Positions 38,778-49,368 of a stretch of 64,000 bases of DNA are shown here, one piece after another. The DNA comes from Lysobacterales bacterium (lineage in GTDB: Bacteria; Pseudomonadota; Gammaproteobacteria; Xanthomonadales; Xanthomonadaceae), in the NCBI GenBank assembly GCA_019510125.1, contig JAEKKX010000008.1, forward strand, positions 124,001-188,000, in the 5' to 3' direction. The notes below the pieces were generated by a model that saw nothing but the letters and a program-made list of their open reading frames with translations, had not been told where the DNA came from and ran no database searches. A program made the translations under genes and the position numbers. The number at the start of each line of letters is the position of its first letter. Position 1 is the first letter of the stretch.

Positions 38778-40616
38778 GTGAAGCCGACCGATCCACGGGA
38801 CCCGGACACCTTCCACCGGGTCGTCGACTGCCAGTGGGCCTGCCCCGCGCATACGCCTGTCCCCGAATACATCCGCCTGATCGCCGCGGGCCGCCCGGCC
38901 GACGCCTACATGGTGAACTGGCGCAGCAATGTCTTCCCCGGGATCCTCGGCCGCACCTGCGACCGTCCCTGCGAGCCGGCGTGCCGGCGCGGGCGGGTGG
39001 AGGAAAACAACGGGGCCGTGCCCGGCGAAAGCCGTCCGGAGCCGGTGGCGATCTGCCGGCTCAAGCGGGTCGCCGCCGACCTCAAGGGCGACGTCTCCGC
39101 GCGGATGCCGAAGCCGGCCGAACGCCCCAACGGCCGGCGCATCGCCTGCGTCGGCGCCGGGCCGTCGTCGCTGACCGTCGCCCGCGACCTCGCGCCGCTG
39201 GGCTACGCGGTGACCGTGTTCGAGGCCGACCCCAAGGCCGGCGGCTTCATGCGCACCCAGGTGCCGCGCTTCCGCCTGCCCGAGGAGGTGATCGACGAGG
39301 AGACCGGCTACGTGCTCGACCTCGGCGTCACGTTCCTCGGCAACCACCGCATCACATCGATGCGCGACCTGCTGGCGCAGGGCTTCGATGCGGTGTTCGT
39401 CGGCAGCGGCGCACCGCGCGGGCGCGACCTCGACATTCCCGGCCGGCAGGAGGCCGCGGCGCAGATCCACGTCGGCCTGGACTGGCTGGCGAACGTCTAC
39501 TTCGGCCACGTGACGAAGGTGGGCAAGCGGGTGATCGTGCTCGGCGGCGGCAACACCGCGATGGACTGCTGCCGCTCGGCGCGCCGGCTCGGCGGCGAGG
39601 AGGTCAAGGTCATCGTCCGCTCCGGCTTCGACGAGATGAAGGCCAGCCCGTGGGAGAAGGAGGACGCGATGCACGAAGGCATCCCGATCCTCGACTGCCG
39701 GGTGCCCAAGAGCTTCGTCCACGCCAGCGGCCGGCTCACCGGCATGACTTTCGAGAAGGTCCGCGCCGAGTACGACGCCAGCGGCCGCCGCAAGCTGGTG
39801 CCGACCGGCGAGGAGGACGAGTTCCACGCCTGCGACGAGGTGCTGATCGCGGTCGGCCAGGAGAACGCCTTCCCCTGGATCGAGCGCGACCTCGGCATCG
39901 ACTTCGACCAGTGGGGCATGCCGGTGGTCGACAAGGTCACGCACCAGTCGACCCTGCCGCATGTGCTGTTCGGCGGCGACGCGGCGTTCGGGCCGAAGAA
40001 CATCATCTGGGCCGTCGCCCACGGCCACGCCGCCGCGGTCAGCATCGACCGGATGCTGCACGGCGAGGATCCGAAGCAGCGACCCGCGCCCGACGTGAGC
40101 CTGCTCTCGCAGAAGATGGGCATCCACGAGTGGAGCTACGACAACGCGGTCTCCGACGACGAGCGCTACAAGGTGCCGTGGTCGGAGGCGGCGAAGAAGC
40201 TCGACAGCATCCGGGTCGAGGTCGAGCTGGGCTTCGACGCCGCGACCGCGCTCAAGGAGACCCAGCGCTGCCTCAACTGCGACGTGCAGACGGTCTTCAC
40301 CAAGGACAAGTGCATCGAGTGCGACGCCTGCGTCGACATCTGCCCGACCGACTGCATCACCTTCACCGCGAACGGCGACGAGGCCGATCTCCGCGCCCGG
40401 CTGACCGCCCCGGCGCTCAACGCCGACCAGCCGCTGTACGTGTCCGAGCCGCTGAAGACGCACCGGGTGATGGTCAAGGACGAGGACGTCTGCCTGCACT
40501 GCGGCCTGTGCGCCGAACGCTGCCCGACCGGCGCCTGGGACATGCAGAAGTTCCTGTTGCTCGAAACCCAGGCCGGCCCCCGCTGCCGCGACGCCAAGAA
40601 GAAGGAGGCGGCATGA
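38778..40616 (+). CDS. GltD-like FAD oxidoreductase with C-terminal 2x[4Fe-4S] ferredoxin domain
   Basis: A 612-residue flavoprotein. An N-terminal Fe-S domain (CQWACPAHTPVPEY and CDRPCEPACRRGRVE) is followed by two Rossmann motifs for FAD and NAD(P) (CVGAGPSSLTVARDL; VIVLGGGNTAMDCCRSARRL) and two ferredoxin clusters (CIECDACVDICPTDC; CLHCGLCAERCPTG). It resembles the glutamate synthase small subunit and related NAD(P)H:ferredoxin modules. It overlaps the oxoacid oxidoreductase alpha gene by ATGA, so it probably passes electrons between the oxidoreductase and NAD(P). GTG start, with ACGAGG upstream. Confidence 0.88.
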   Translation: MKPTDPRDPDTFHRVVDCQWACPAHTPVPEYIRLIAAGRPADAYMVNWRSNVFPGILGRTCDRPCEPACRRGRVEENNGAVPGESRPEPVAICRLKRVAADLKGDVSARMPKPAERPNGRRIACVGAGPSSLTVARDLAPLGYAVTVFEADPKAGGFMRTQVPRFRLPEEVIDEETGYVLDLGVTFLGNHRITSMRDLLAQGFDAVFVGSGAPRGRDLDIPGRQEAAAQIHVGLDWLANVYFGHVTKVGKRVIVLGGGNTAMDCCRSARRLGGEEVKVIVRSGFDEMKASPWEKEDAMHEGIPILDCRVPKSFVHASGRLTGMTFEKVRAEYDASGRRKLVPTGEEDEFHACDEVLIAVGQENAFPWIERDLGIDFDQWGMPVVDKVTHQSTLPHVLFGGDAAFGPKNIIWAVAHGHAAAVSIDRMLHGEDPKQRPAPDVSLLSQKMGIHEWSYDNAVSDDERYKVPWSEAAKKLDSIRVEVELGFDAATALKETQRCLNCDVQTVFTKDKCIECDACVDICPTDCITFTANGDEADLRARLTAPALNADQPLYVSEPLKTHRVMVKDEDVCLHCGLCAERCPTGAWDMQKFLLLETQAGPRCRDAKKKEAA

Positions 40617-42454
40617 CGGCCGGCCACGCAGCACTGCAGTCGATCAACGATTTCGTCGTCAAGTTCGCCAACGTCAACGGTTCGGGATCGGCCTCGGCGA
40701 ACGAGCTGTTCGCCAAGTCCATCCTGCGCATGGGCGTGCCGGTCAGCCCGCGCAACATCTTCCCGTCGAACATCCAGGGGCTGCCGACCTGGTACGAGGT
40801 GCGCGTCTGCGAGGCCGGCTGGCTGGGCCGTCGCGGCGGCGTCGACCTGATGGTCGCGATGAACCCGCAGACCTGGGACGCGGATCTCGCCGAGATCGAG
40901 CCCGGCGGCTACCTCGTGTACGACAACAGCAAGCCGCTGCCGCGCTCGAAGTTCCGCGAGGACGTGCAGGTGATCGGCATCCCGCTGACCGAGATCTGCA
41001 ACGCGACCTACAGCGACCCGCGCCAGCGCCAGTTGTTCAAGAACATCATGTACGTCGGCGCGCTCAGCGCGCTGCTGGACATCGATCCGGCCGAGATCGA
41101 GCGCCTGATCGGCGAGCAGTACAAGGGCAAGGAGAAACTGCTCAAGCCGAACGTCGAGGCGCTGCACCTCGGTCGCGACTGGGCGCTGCGGCATCTGGCG
41201 TGCCCGCTCGGCCTGCGCGTGCAGCGCGCCGACAAGGTCGGCGACCGCATCTTCGTCGAAGGCAACGCCGCTGCGGCGCTGGGCTGCGTCTACGGCGGCG
41301 CCACGGTGTGCGCGTGGTATCCGATCACGCCGTCGTCGTCGCTGGCCGAGGCGTTCCAGAAGTACTGCCAGAAATACCGCATCGCCGAGGACGGCGCGAA
41401 GAAATACGCGATCCTGCAGGCCGAGGACGAGATCGCCTCGATCGGCATGGTCGTCGGCGCCGGCTGGAACGGCGCGCGCGCCTTCACCGCGACCTCGGGG
41501 CCGGGCGTGTCGCTGATGAACGAGTTCATCGGACTGGCGTACTTCGCCGAGATCCCGGTCACCATCATCGACGTGCAGCGCGGCGGCCCGTCCACCGGCA
41601 TGCCCACGCGCACCCAGCAGTCCGATCTCCTCGCCGCGGCCTACGCCTCGCACGGCGACACCCGCCACGTGCTGCTGCTGCCGGAGGACCCGCACGAGTG
41701 CTTCGCGTTCGCCGCCGATGCGCTGGACCTCGCCGACCGCCTGCAGACGCCGGTGTTCGTGATGACCGACCTCGACATCGGCATGAACCAGCGCCTGTGC
41801 GCGCCGTTCGCGTGGGACGACAGCCGCGTCTACGACCGCGGCAAGGTGCTGAGCGCGGAGGACCTGGAGGCAGGCAAGGAGTTCGCGCGCTACAAGGACA
41901 TCGACGGCGACGGCATCCCGTACCGCACCTATCCCGGCACGCATCCGGACAAGGGCGCGTACTTCACCCGCGGCACCTCGCGCAATCCGCAGGCGCAGTA
42001 TTCCGAGCGCGGCCCCGATTACGTCTACAACATGCAGCGGCTGCTGCTGAAGTTCGATACCGCGCGCGACCTGGTGCCGCAGCCGGTGTTCGATCGCGGC
42101 GATGTGCCGGCGCGGCACGGCGCGCTGTTCTTCGGCTCGACCAGCCCGGCGATGGCCGAGGCGGTCGACCGGCTGCGCGGCGACGGCATCGCGATCGACA
42201 TCGTGCGGGTGCGCGCCTATCCGTTCCCGGAGAGCGTGCGCGCGTTCATCGACGCGCACGAGACCGTTTTCGTCGTCGAGCAGAACCGCGACGGCCAGTT
42301 GCGGCTGCTGCTGATCGACCAGTTCGGGATCGATCCCGCTCGGCTGGTCGCGGTGCTGCACTACGACGGCACGCCGATCACCGCGCGCTTCATCGCCGAC
42401 GCCATCGCCGCGCGCCTCGGGCGCAGCGGCGCGCAACAGGACAAGGTGGCCTGA
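40613..42454 (+). CDS. 2-oxoacid:acceptor oxidoreductase, alpha subunit (gamma-alpha fusion)
   Basis: A 613-residue subunit. Residues ~1-190 match the gamma domain (GSGSASANELFAKSILRMGVP) and the rest the alpha pyrimidine-binding domain (FVEGNAAAALGCVYGGA, CAWYPITPSSSLAEAF, SGPGVSLMNEFIGLAYFAE). With the beta subunit it oxidatively decarboxylates a 2-oxoacid (2-oxoglutarate or a branched-chain/aryl oxoacid) using ThDP and CoA, reducing an acceptor. Substrate not resolvable by sequence; 2-oxoglutarate is the usual annotation. Coupled to both neighbours. Confidence 0.88.
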   Translation: MTAGHAALQSINDFVVKFANVNGSGSASANELFAKSILRMGVPVSPRNIFPSNIQGLPTWYEVRVCEAGWLGRRGGVDLMVAMNPQTWDADLAEIEPGGYLVYDNSKPLPRSKFREDVQVIGIPLTEICNATYSDPRQRQLFKNIMYVGALSALLDIDPAEIERLIGEQYKGKEKLLKPNVEALHLGRDWALRHLACPLGLRVQRADKVGDRIFVEGNAAAALGCVYGGATVCAWYPITPSSSLAEAFQKYCQKYRIAEDGAKKYAILQAEDEIASIGMVVGAGWNGARAFTATSGPGVSLMNEFIGLAYFAEIPVTIIDVQRGGPSTGMPTRTQQSDLLAAAYASHGDTRHVLLLPEDPHECFAFAADALDLADRLQTPVFVMTDLDIGMNQRLCAPFAWDDSRVYDRGKVLSAEDLEAGKEFARYKDIDGDGIPYRTYPGTHPDKGAYFTRGTSRNPQAQYSERGPDYVYNMQRLLLKFDTARDLVPQPVFDRGDVPARHGALFFGSTSPAMAEAVDRLRGDGIAIDIVRVRAYPFPESVRAFIDAHETVFVVEQNRDGQLRLLLIDQFGIDPARLVAVLHYDGTPITARFIADAIAARLGRSGAQQDKVA

Positions 42455-42455
42455 C

Positions 42456-43511
42456 ATGACCTACCTCGCCAAGCCGAAGCTGCACCATCCGACCCTGGCC
42501 TGCAACGCGATCGGGTTCACCCGGCGCGACTACGAAGGCAAGATCAGCACGCTGTGCGCGGGCTGCGGCCACGACTCGATCTCCGCGGCGATCATCCAGG
42601 CCTGCTGGGAGCTGGATATCGAGCCGCACCGCGTCGCCAAGCTGTCGGGCATCGGCTGCAGCAGCAAGACGCCGGACTACTTCCTCGGCCAGTCGCACGG
42701 TTTCAACACCGTGCACGGGCGGATGCCGTCGGTGCTCACTGGCGCCAACCTCGCCAACCGCGACCTGATCTACCTCGGCGTCTCCGGCGACGGCGATTCG
42801 GCCTCGATCGGCATCGGCCAGTTCGTGCACGCCATCCGCCGCGGCGTGAACATGGCCTACATCGTCGAGAACAACGGCGTGTACGGTCTGACCAAGGGCC
42901 AGTTCTCGGCCACCGCCGACCAAGGCTCGGTGTCGAAGAAGGGCGTCGCCAACACCGACAGCCCGCTCGACCTGGTGACGATGGCGCTGCAGCTCGGCGC
43001 CACCTACGTCGGCCGCGGCTTCTCGGGCGACAAGAAGCAACTGGTACCGCTGATCAAGGGCGCGCTGTCGCATCGCGGCGCGGCGTTCATCGACGTCATC
43101 AGCCCGTGCATCGCGTTCAACAACCACGCCGGCAGCACCAAGAGCTACGACTACGTGCGCGAGCACAACGACGCGGTGAATTTCCTCGACGTGATGCCGC
43201 AACGCAGCGAGATCGCGGTCGACTACGCCGACGGCGAGACGCTGGAGATCGCGCAGCACGACGGCTCGCTGCTGCGCCTGCACAAGCTCGACGGCGCCTA
43301 CGACCCGCGCGACCGGATCGCGGCGATGAACCTGATCCAGCAGCGCCACGCGCGCGGCGAGGTGGTCACCGGCCTGCTGTACGTCGATCCCGAGGCGCCG
43401 GACCTGCACGGCCACCTCGGCACCGTCGCCCGCCCGCTGAACACGCTGGAGGCCGCCGACCTCAATCCCGGCGCCGTGGCGCTGGAGAAGATCAACGCGG
43501 CGCTGCGCTGA
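42456..43511 (+). CDS. 2-oxoacid:acceptor oxidoreductase, beta subunit
   Basis: A 351-residue ThDP-binding subunit. ISTLCAGCGHDSISAAIIQA and LSGIGCSSKTPDYFLG carry the cluster/ThDP-linked cysteines; LGVSGDGDSASIGIGQFVHAIRR is the Mg-ThDP motif, and NNGVYGLTKGQFSAT follows. The start is one base past the alpha stop. It lacks a long C-terminal Fe-S extension, so the ferredoxin domain encoded in the first gene is the likely electron acceptor. Confidence 0.9.
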   Translation: MTYLAKPKLHHPTLACNAIGFTRRDYEGKISTLCAGCGHDSISAAIIQACWELDIEPHRVAKLSGIGCSSKTPDYFLGQSHGFNTVHGRMPSVLTGANLANRDLIYLGVSGDGDSASIGIGQFVHAIRRGVNMAYIVENNGVYGLTKGQFSATADQGSVSKKGVANTDSPLDLVTMALQLGATYVGRGFSGDKKQLVPLIKGALSHRGAAFIDVISPCIAFNNHAGSTKSYDYVREHNDAVNFLDVMPQRSEIAVDYADGETLEIAQHDGSLLRLHKLDGAYDPRDRIAAMNLIQQRHARGEVVTGLLYVDPEAPDLHGHLGTVARPLNTLEAADLNPGAVALEKINAALR

Positions 43512-43547
43512 GGCCGCGCCACCGCGCGCCGAACGCATTCACGGTCG

Positions 43548-43643
43548 TCGAGACGCCTCGTGCGGACTCATCTCGGTGCGGACTCATGGGGTGTCGGCTC
43601 AGGGTGTGCTGGCGCATTGCATGCTGGTTCATGCCGCACCGGT
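43548..43643. repeat. Degenerate 14-16-bp tandem repeat
   Basis: Near-repeats such as GTGCGGACTCAT, GTGTCGGCTCA, GCATGCTGGTTCA and CGCACCGGTTCATG follow each other with spacing of 14-16 bp in the gap between the oxidoreductase operon and a lipoprotein-like gene. No coding frame or terminator is seen. Confidence 0.45.
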
Positions 43644-43934
43644 TCATGGCGCGCGCTCAATCCCGCCCTTGCGGGGAATCCGGCCGAGTTCGTCGATCAC
43701 CGCCTTCGGTGCGCGCAGACGGATCTGGACCGGGAATGATTCCTGGACGACGACGTCCTTCACCAGGCCGCGCTGCTCCAGGTCGCGCACCTTCGCCAGG
43801 ACCGGGTCCGGCGTCTCGGCACTGCCGACGATCAGCGCGGTTTCCATCGGCGGGGTTTGTGCGGTCGGGCGATCGCCCGCCATGCCGCAGCTCGTGGACA
43901 GGAGCAGTACCAGCGGGAACAGGAATCTCGTCAT
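43644..43934 (-). CDS. Small lipoprotein-like secreted protein, unknown
   Basis: A 96-residue protein. A hydrophobic signal ends in a lipobox-like LSTSC, so a lipoprotein or periplasmic protein is likely. The rest is a compact region with DPVLAKVRDLEQRGLVKDVV and PVQIRLRAPKAVIDELGRIP, reminiscent of small inhibitor-like or propeptide-like domains, but no family is recognised. It lies 100 bp downstream of the secreted protease gene on the same strand, so a protease-partner role (for example an inhibitor) is possible but unproven. Confidence 0.65.
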   Translation of the reverse strand: MTRFLFPLVLLLSTSCGMAGDRPTAQTPPMETALIVGSAETPDPVLAKVRDLEQRGLVKDVVVQESFPVQIRLRAPKAVIDELGRIPRKGGIERAP

Positions 43935-44034
43935 GGGCGGCCTCGTGCTGTAGTCGATCCGATCGGGGGAAGCGCGGGATGCGCCGCCCGCGCGGCGCAT
44001 CCCGGGGTTGCGGAGAACGCGGACGCGCCGCGTC

Positions 44035-45033
44035 TCAGTTGGGGTAGGTCGCGATCCAGTTCTGGAGCGTGCTGTACACGGTACTGGTGATCCGCGTGCC
44101 GCAATTCTGCGACGGCGATCCGGTCGTGTGGATGCCTCGGACGGTGACGCCGCCACCGTCGGCGATCCCGCTGCCACTCTGCCCGCCGGCGGTGTCGATC
44201 GTGTAGCACAGCCGGTAGGCGCCGCTGGTGGACACGCTGCCGGAGTGGGTCCACATCGTGCCGGTGGGCTTGTCGCCCGGGTAACCGGTGATGACGTGGG
44301 TGCCGCCGGAATAGACGCCCCAGGCGGAATTGCCGCCATGCGGCGCCGCGCTGAGCACGATCATCCCGTAGTCGTAGTTCGAATCGGCGCTGCTGTGCCA
44401 TGCGCTGGTGGTGACGGCGCGCGTCCATGTCTGCGTGCCCCAGGGCGCGTAGCTTCCGTTCTGCGCCACCGTGAAGTTCAGGCTGGAGTACCAGGTGCCG
44501 GCGCCGTTGGACACGCAGTGCCCGGCCGTCAGCACGTGCTTCGGCGTGATCAGCGTGCCGGTGCAGCCGATCGCGATGCGACCGATGTGCCAGTACGGCG
44601 AAGCGACCGTGTTGGTGATCTGCACGCGGTTGTCGACGCCGATGACGGCGCTCGGGGTGAACATCGTCTTCGCGCCGGACAGGGGCAGGACCGGGGGCGC
44701 GCCGAAGGTCGTGGCGTTGCGGCCGAGGCGTTCCAGGTCCTTGATGGCCTTCTCGAAGATGGCGACGTCCTGCGGATCCATCCTCGATTCGTACTGGTCC
44801 CCGTTGGGCGTGACCATGACCGCGCTGAGGCCGGCGGCCCTTTCCTGCGGTGTCTGCAGGGCGGCAGGCCTGCTCGCGCCGTACTCGGGCAACGCCTGCG
44901 TCACCAGGTTGTCGCCGCGCAGGAAGACCGCCTTCCCGGGCAGTGGCTTGAACGAATTCCTGCTCGCATCGGCCGCGTGCACCGTCGGCGTCGCGATCAA
45001 GAGCATCACACACAGGGCATGCATGCGTTTCAT
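44035..45033 (-). CDS. Secreted V8-like (S1B) serine endopeptidase
   Basis: A 332-residue precursor. The signal peptide ends at TVHAAD; a propeptide region to ~residue 120 follows, then a trypsin-fold domain with the triad His172 (TAGHC), Asp221 (NYDYG) and Ser286 (GQSGSG), plus the cysteine pair around GCTG. The fold and triad spacing fit glutamyl endopeptidase/V8-like proteases. ATG 45033 has AAGGAG 7 bp upstream. It is probably a secreted hydrolase; cleavage specificity is inferred from family only. Confidence 0.9.
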   Translation of the reverse strand: MKRMHALCVMLLIATPTVHAADASRNSFKPLPGKAVFLRGDNLVTQALPEYGASRPAALQTPQERAAGLSAVMVTPNGDQYESRMDPQDVAIFEKAIKDLERLGRNATTFGAPPVLPLSGAKTMFTPSAVIGVDNRVQITNTVASPYWHIGRIAIGCTGTLITPKHVLTAGHCVSNGAGTWYSSLNFTVAQNGSYAPWGTQTWTRAVTTSAWHSSADSNYDYGMIVLSAAPHGGNSAWGVYSGGTHVITGYPGDKPTGTMWTHSGSVSTSGAYRLCYTIDTAGGQSGSGIADGGGVTVRGIHTTGSPSQNCGTRITSTVYSTLQNWIATYPN

Positions 45034-45352
45034 GACGAACTCCTTATCGATCTGTGGGTGTTTTCCTCCGCAGGGCGTGCATGTGGTTCCATTCGCCCTG
45101 CGAACACGACCTTAGGAGCGGCGTGCCGGAGGGTCAATCGTCGCAGCCTGCATGGCCCGTGCATCCGCGGTCGCAGATGGCGGTGCGAATGTGGATGCGC
45201 GTGCGACGGCGACGAACGGGATCTTCGTCCAACTGGCGTCGATGCGCGATGCGGTCGATAGTCGTCGTCATTCGCGACCGATGCCGTTGCGTCGTCTCGC
45301 GCGCGATTCGTGAACATGGCATCGGTAAAAGGGAAAGCGTTCCCGCATCGCA

Positions 45353-45389
45353 TCGCGATCGCTTCCTTCCGATCCGGAAGCGATCGCGA
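45353..45389. repeat. Perfect 14-bp inverted repeat
   Basis: TCGCGATCGCTTCC (45353-45366) and its exact complement (45376-45389) form a hairpin with a 9-nt loop in the ~550-bp gap between the protease promoter and the TPP riboswitch. A smaller GGGAA-AGCG-TTCCC repeat lies at 45331-45344. The rest of 45100-45584 holds no gene that I can support. Confidence 0.7.
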
Positions 45390-45584
45390 CGCCGGCGAGA
45401 CGCCGTATCGACGACGTTCGGCGGATGCCCCGTTCGTCGCCGGACTTCGTGCATTGAGAGTGCATTCAGTCTCGTGCCGCGCGCGACCGTCCCGGGCGCA
45501 TCGTTCCGACCGGCGGGCCCCGGCGGTGGCGCCCGGCCGGGGGCGCTGGCGGCGGAGGGGGAAAGAATGGTTCAATGCCGGTTC

Positions 45585-47690
<2,106 letters not shown>

Positions 47691-47693
47691 CCG

Positions 47694-47723
47694 GCCGACG
47701 GCGGCGCGATGCCCGCCGTCGGC
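47694..47723. terminator. Hairpin between thiC and the convergent oxidoreductase gene
   Basis: Perfect 11-bp stem GCCGACGGCGG / CCGCCGTCGGC with an 8-nt loop, 3 bp past the thiC stop and before a convergent gene. It lacks a T-tract. Confidence 0.55.
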
Positions 47724-47738
47724 GGCGGCCCGCGGGCG

Positions 47739-49142
47739 TCAGCCCGGCCGGGCCGTGCGCGCGGGCGGGGCGGCCTTGGCCGCGAGGGTGCGGGCGGGGG
47801 CCGGTGTGCGCAGACGCTTGGCCAGCGCGTAGACCGCCGCGCGCAGTTCGGCGATCGCGGTCATTTCCCAGCTCTCGCCGCGGGCCAGCGCGCCGATGCA
47901 GTACAGGCCGTCGACCGGGCGATCGCGGGCGTCGATCACTTCGCTGGCCGCGGTGACGCGCAGGCCCAGGCCGAGCGGGTCGGCGGCGATGGTGCCGGTG
48001 GCGTAGAGGTGCTGCACCAGCGGATGGGTGGTGCGGGTGATGTCGGTATCGAGGCCGGTCGCGCGCACCAGGCCATCGAACAGGCCTGCGTCGGCGGTGT
48101 CGCTGCCGCGCAGCCGATACAGGGCCGAGACCCGATCGCCGGCGACGCCGGCGCGGAGCAGGCGGCCGGCGATGACGCGCAACTGGCCGCTCGCGCGCAT
48201 CGCGTCCACTTCGGCGGCGACGCGCGGCGCCATGCGGTGGCGATGCACTTCCCAGTGCGAGCGCAGGTGGCGCAGGAAGCGGGCGCGCTGCACCGGCGAC
48301 AGCCCGCGCCAGAACGTCTGCGTGTGCCGGCGCATGGCGTCGACCAGCGGGCGCCAGTCGTCCACGATCTGTGCGACCGAGCGCAGCGCCGAGACCAGTG
48401 CGCGCAGTTCCTGCGATCGCAGCGCATGCAGCACGCTGGGCGGCAACTCGATCGGGTCGGCCGCCTCCACCGTATGGCGCAGCGGCAGCAGCCCGTGCCG
48501 CGAGAGCGCGACGATCTCGCCGCGGTGTTCGCGGCGGTGCAGCGTCGCCAGCACGTCCACCATCGTCAGGCCCGTGCCCACGATCAGCAGCCGCGCGTCG
48601 GGATCGATCCGCTGCAGTTCGCCTTCTTGCCACGGCGACGCGATGTAGCGGGCATGACGCGCCAGGCGCGGGCCGACGCCGGCGAGCCGCTGCGGCGGAA
48701 GCGCGCCGACCGCGAGCACCACGACATCGCTGGGGAAGCTCGCGCCATCGTCCAGGTGCACGCGGAAGCCGCCGCCGGGCAGGCGATCGATCTCAACGAC
48801 CTCGTGTTCCAGCGTGGTGAGGTTGGTCGAGGTGGCCTCGGCCTCCTGCAGGCGATCGAGCAGGTACTCGCCGTAGGCCATGCGCGGCAGGAATTCGTCG
48901 CAGGCGCGCGGCGAGAGGTGGAGCCACTGCGCGAATTCGGCCGGCCTGGCCGCATCGGCGCCGAGCTGCCCCGCGCGGGTGTTGAGCAGGTGCTCGCTGC
49001 GCGCATCGCCATAGGCGACGCCGCAGCCGAAGTTGCCGGGGGCGCCGACCAGGCACAGGTCGACGTCGGTGTCGTACGAGGTGGCGAGTGCGGTGGCGAG
49101 CGTTGTGCCGGTGAATCCGGCGCCGACGATGGTGATGCGCAT
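47739..49142 (-). CDS. FAD/NAD(P)-binding oxidoreductase (FAD_NAD-binding-9 type)
   Basis: A 467-residue flavoprotein with an N-terminal MRITIVGAGFTGTTLATAL dinucleotide fold, a second motif DARLLIVGTGLTMVDVLATL, and a YCIGALARGESWEMTAIAELR C-terminal FAD stretch. It resembles the SidA/IucD-like and HI0933-like groups often annotated only as FAD/NAD(P)-binding. ATG 49142 was chosen because GGAGGAA lies 5-6 bp upstream and the fold starts immediately; the frame extends upstream without support. The reaction is unknown. It stands alone, convergent with thiC. Confidence 0.85.
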   Translation of the reverse strand: MRITIVGAGFTGTTLATALATSYDTDVDLCLVGAPGNFGCGVAYGDARSEHLLNTRAGQLGADAARPAEFAQWLHLSPRACDEFLPRMAYGEYLLDRLQEAEATSTNLTTLEHEVVEIDRLPGGGFRVHLDDGASFPSDVVVLAVGALPPQRLAGVGPRLARHARYIASPWQEGELQRIDPDARLLIVGTGLTMVDVLATLHRREHRGEIVALSRHGLLPLRHTVEAADPIELPPSVLHALRSQELRALVSALRSVAQIVDDWRPLVDAMRRHTQTFWRGLSPVQRARFLRHLRSHWEVHRHRMAPRVAAEVDAMRASGQLRVIAGRLLRAGVAGDRVSALYRLRGSDTADAGLFDGLVRATGLDTDITRTTHPLVQHLYATGTIAADPLGLGLRVTAASEVIDARDRPVDGLYCIGALARGESWEMTAIAELRAAVYALAKRLRTPAPARTLAAKAAPPARTARPG

Positions 49143-49368
49143 CCGGGCTTCCTCCGTGGGGGTGGAAGCAGTCTGCGCAGCGGCATGCACGGGATGTGTG
49201 AAAAATTGGTTCTCGCCGGGACGCCTGCGCGCCCGGCCTTTTTTTGCGACGACTGCGGAAAAAGCGGCTGATTTCAGGGTGATCGCGCCGCGCACATGAC
49301 GCGAAGTGATGCGCTCATGCCGCGATGTGGCGATCCGCGCGCGCCGCAGGGCGGGCCCGGAGGCCGCG

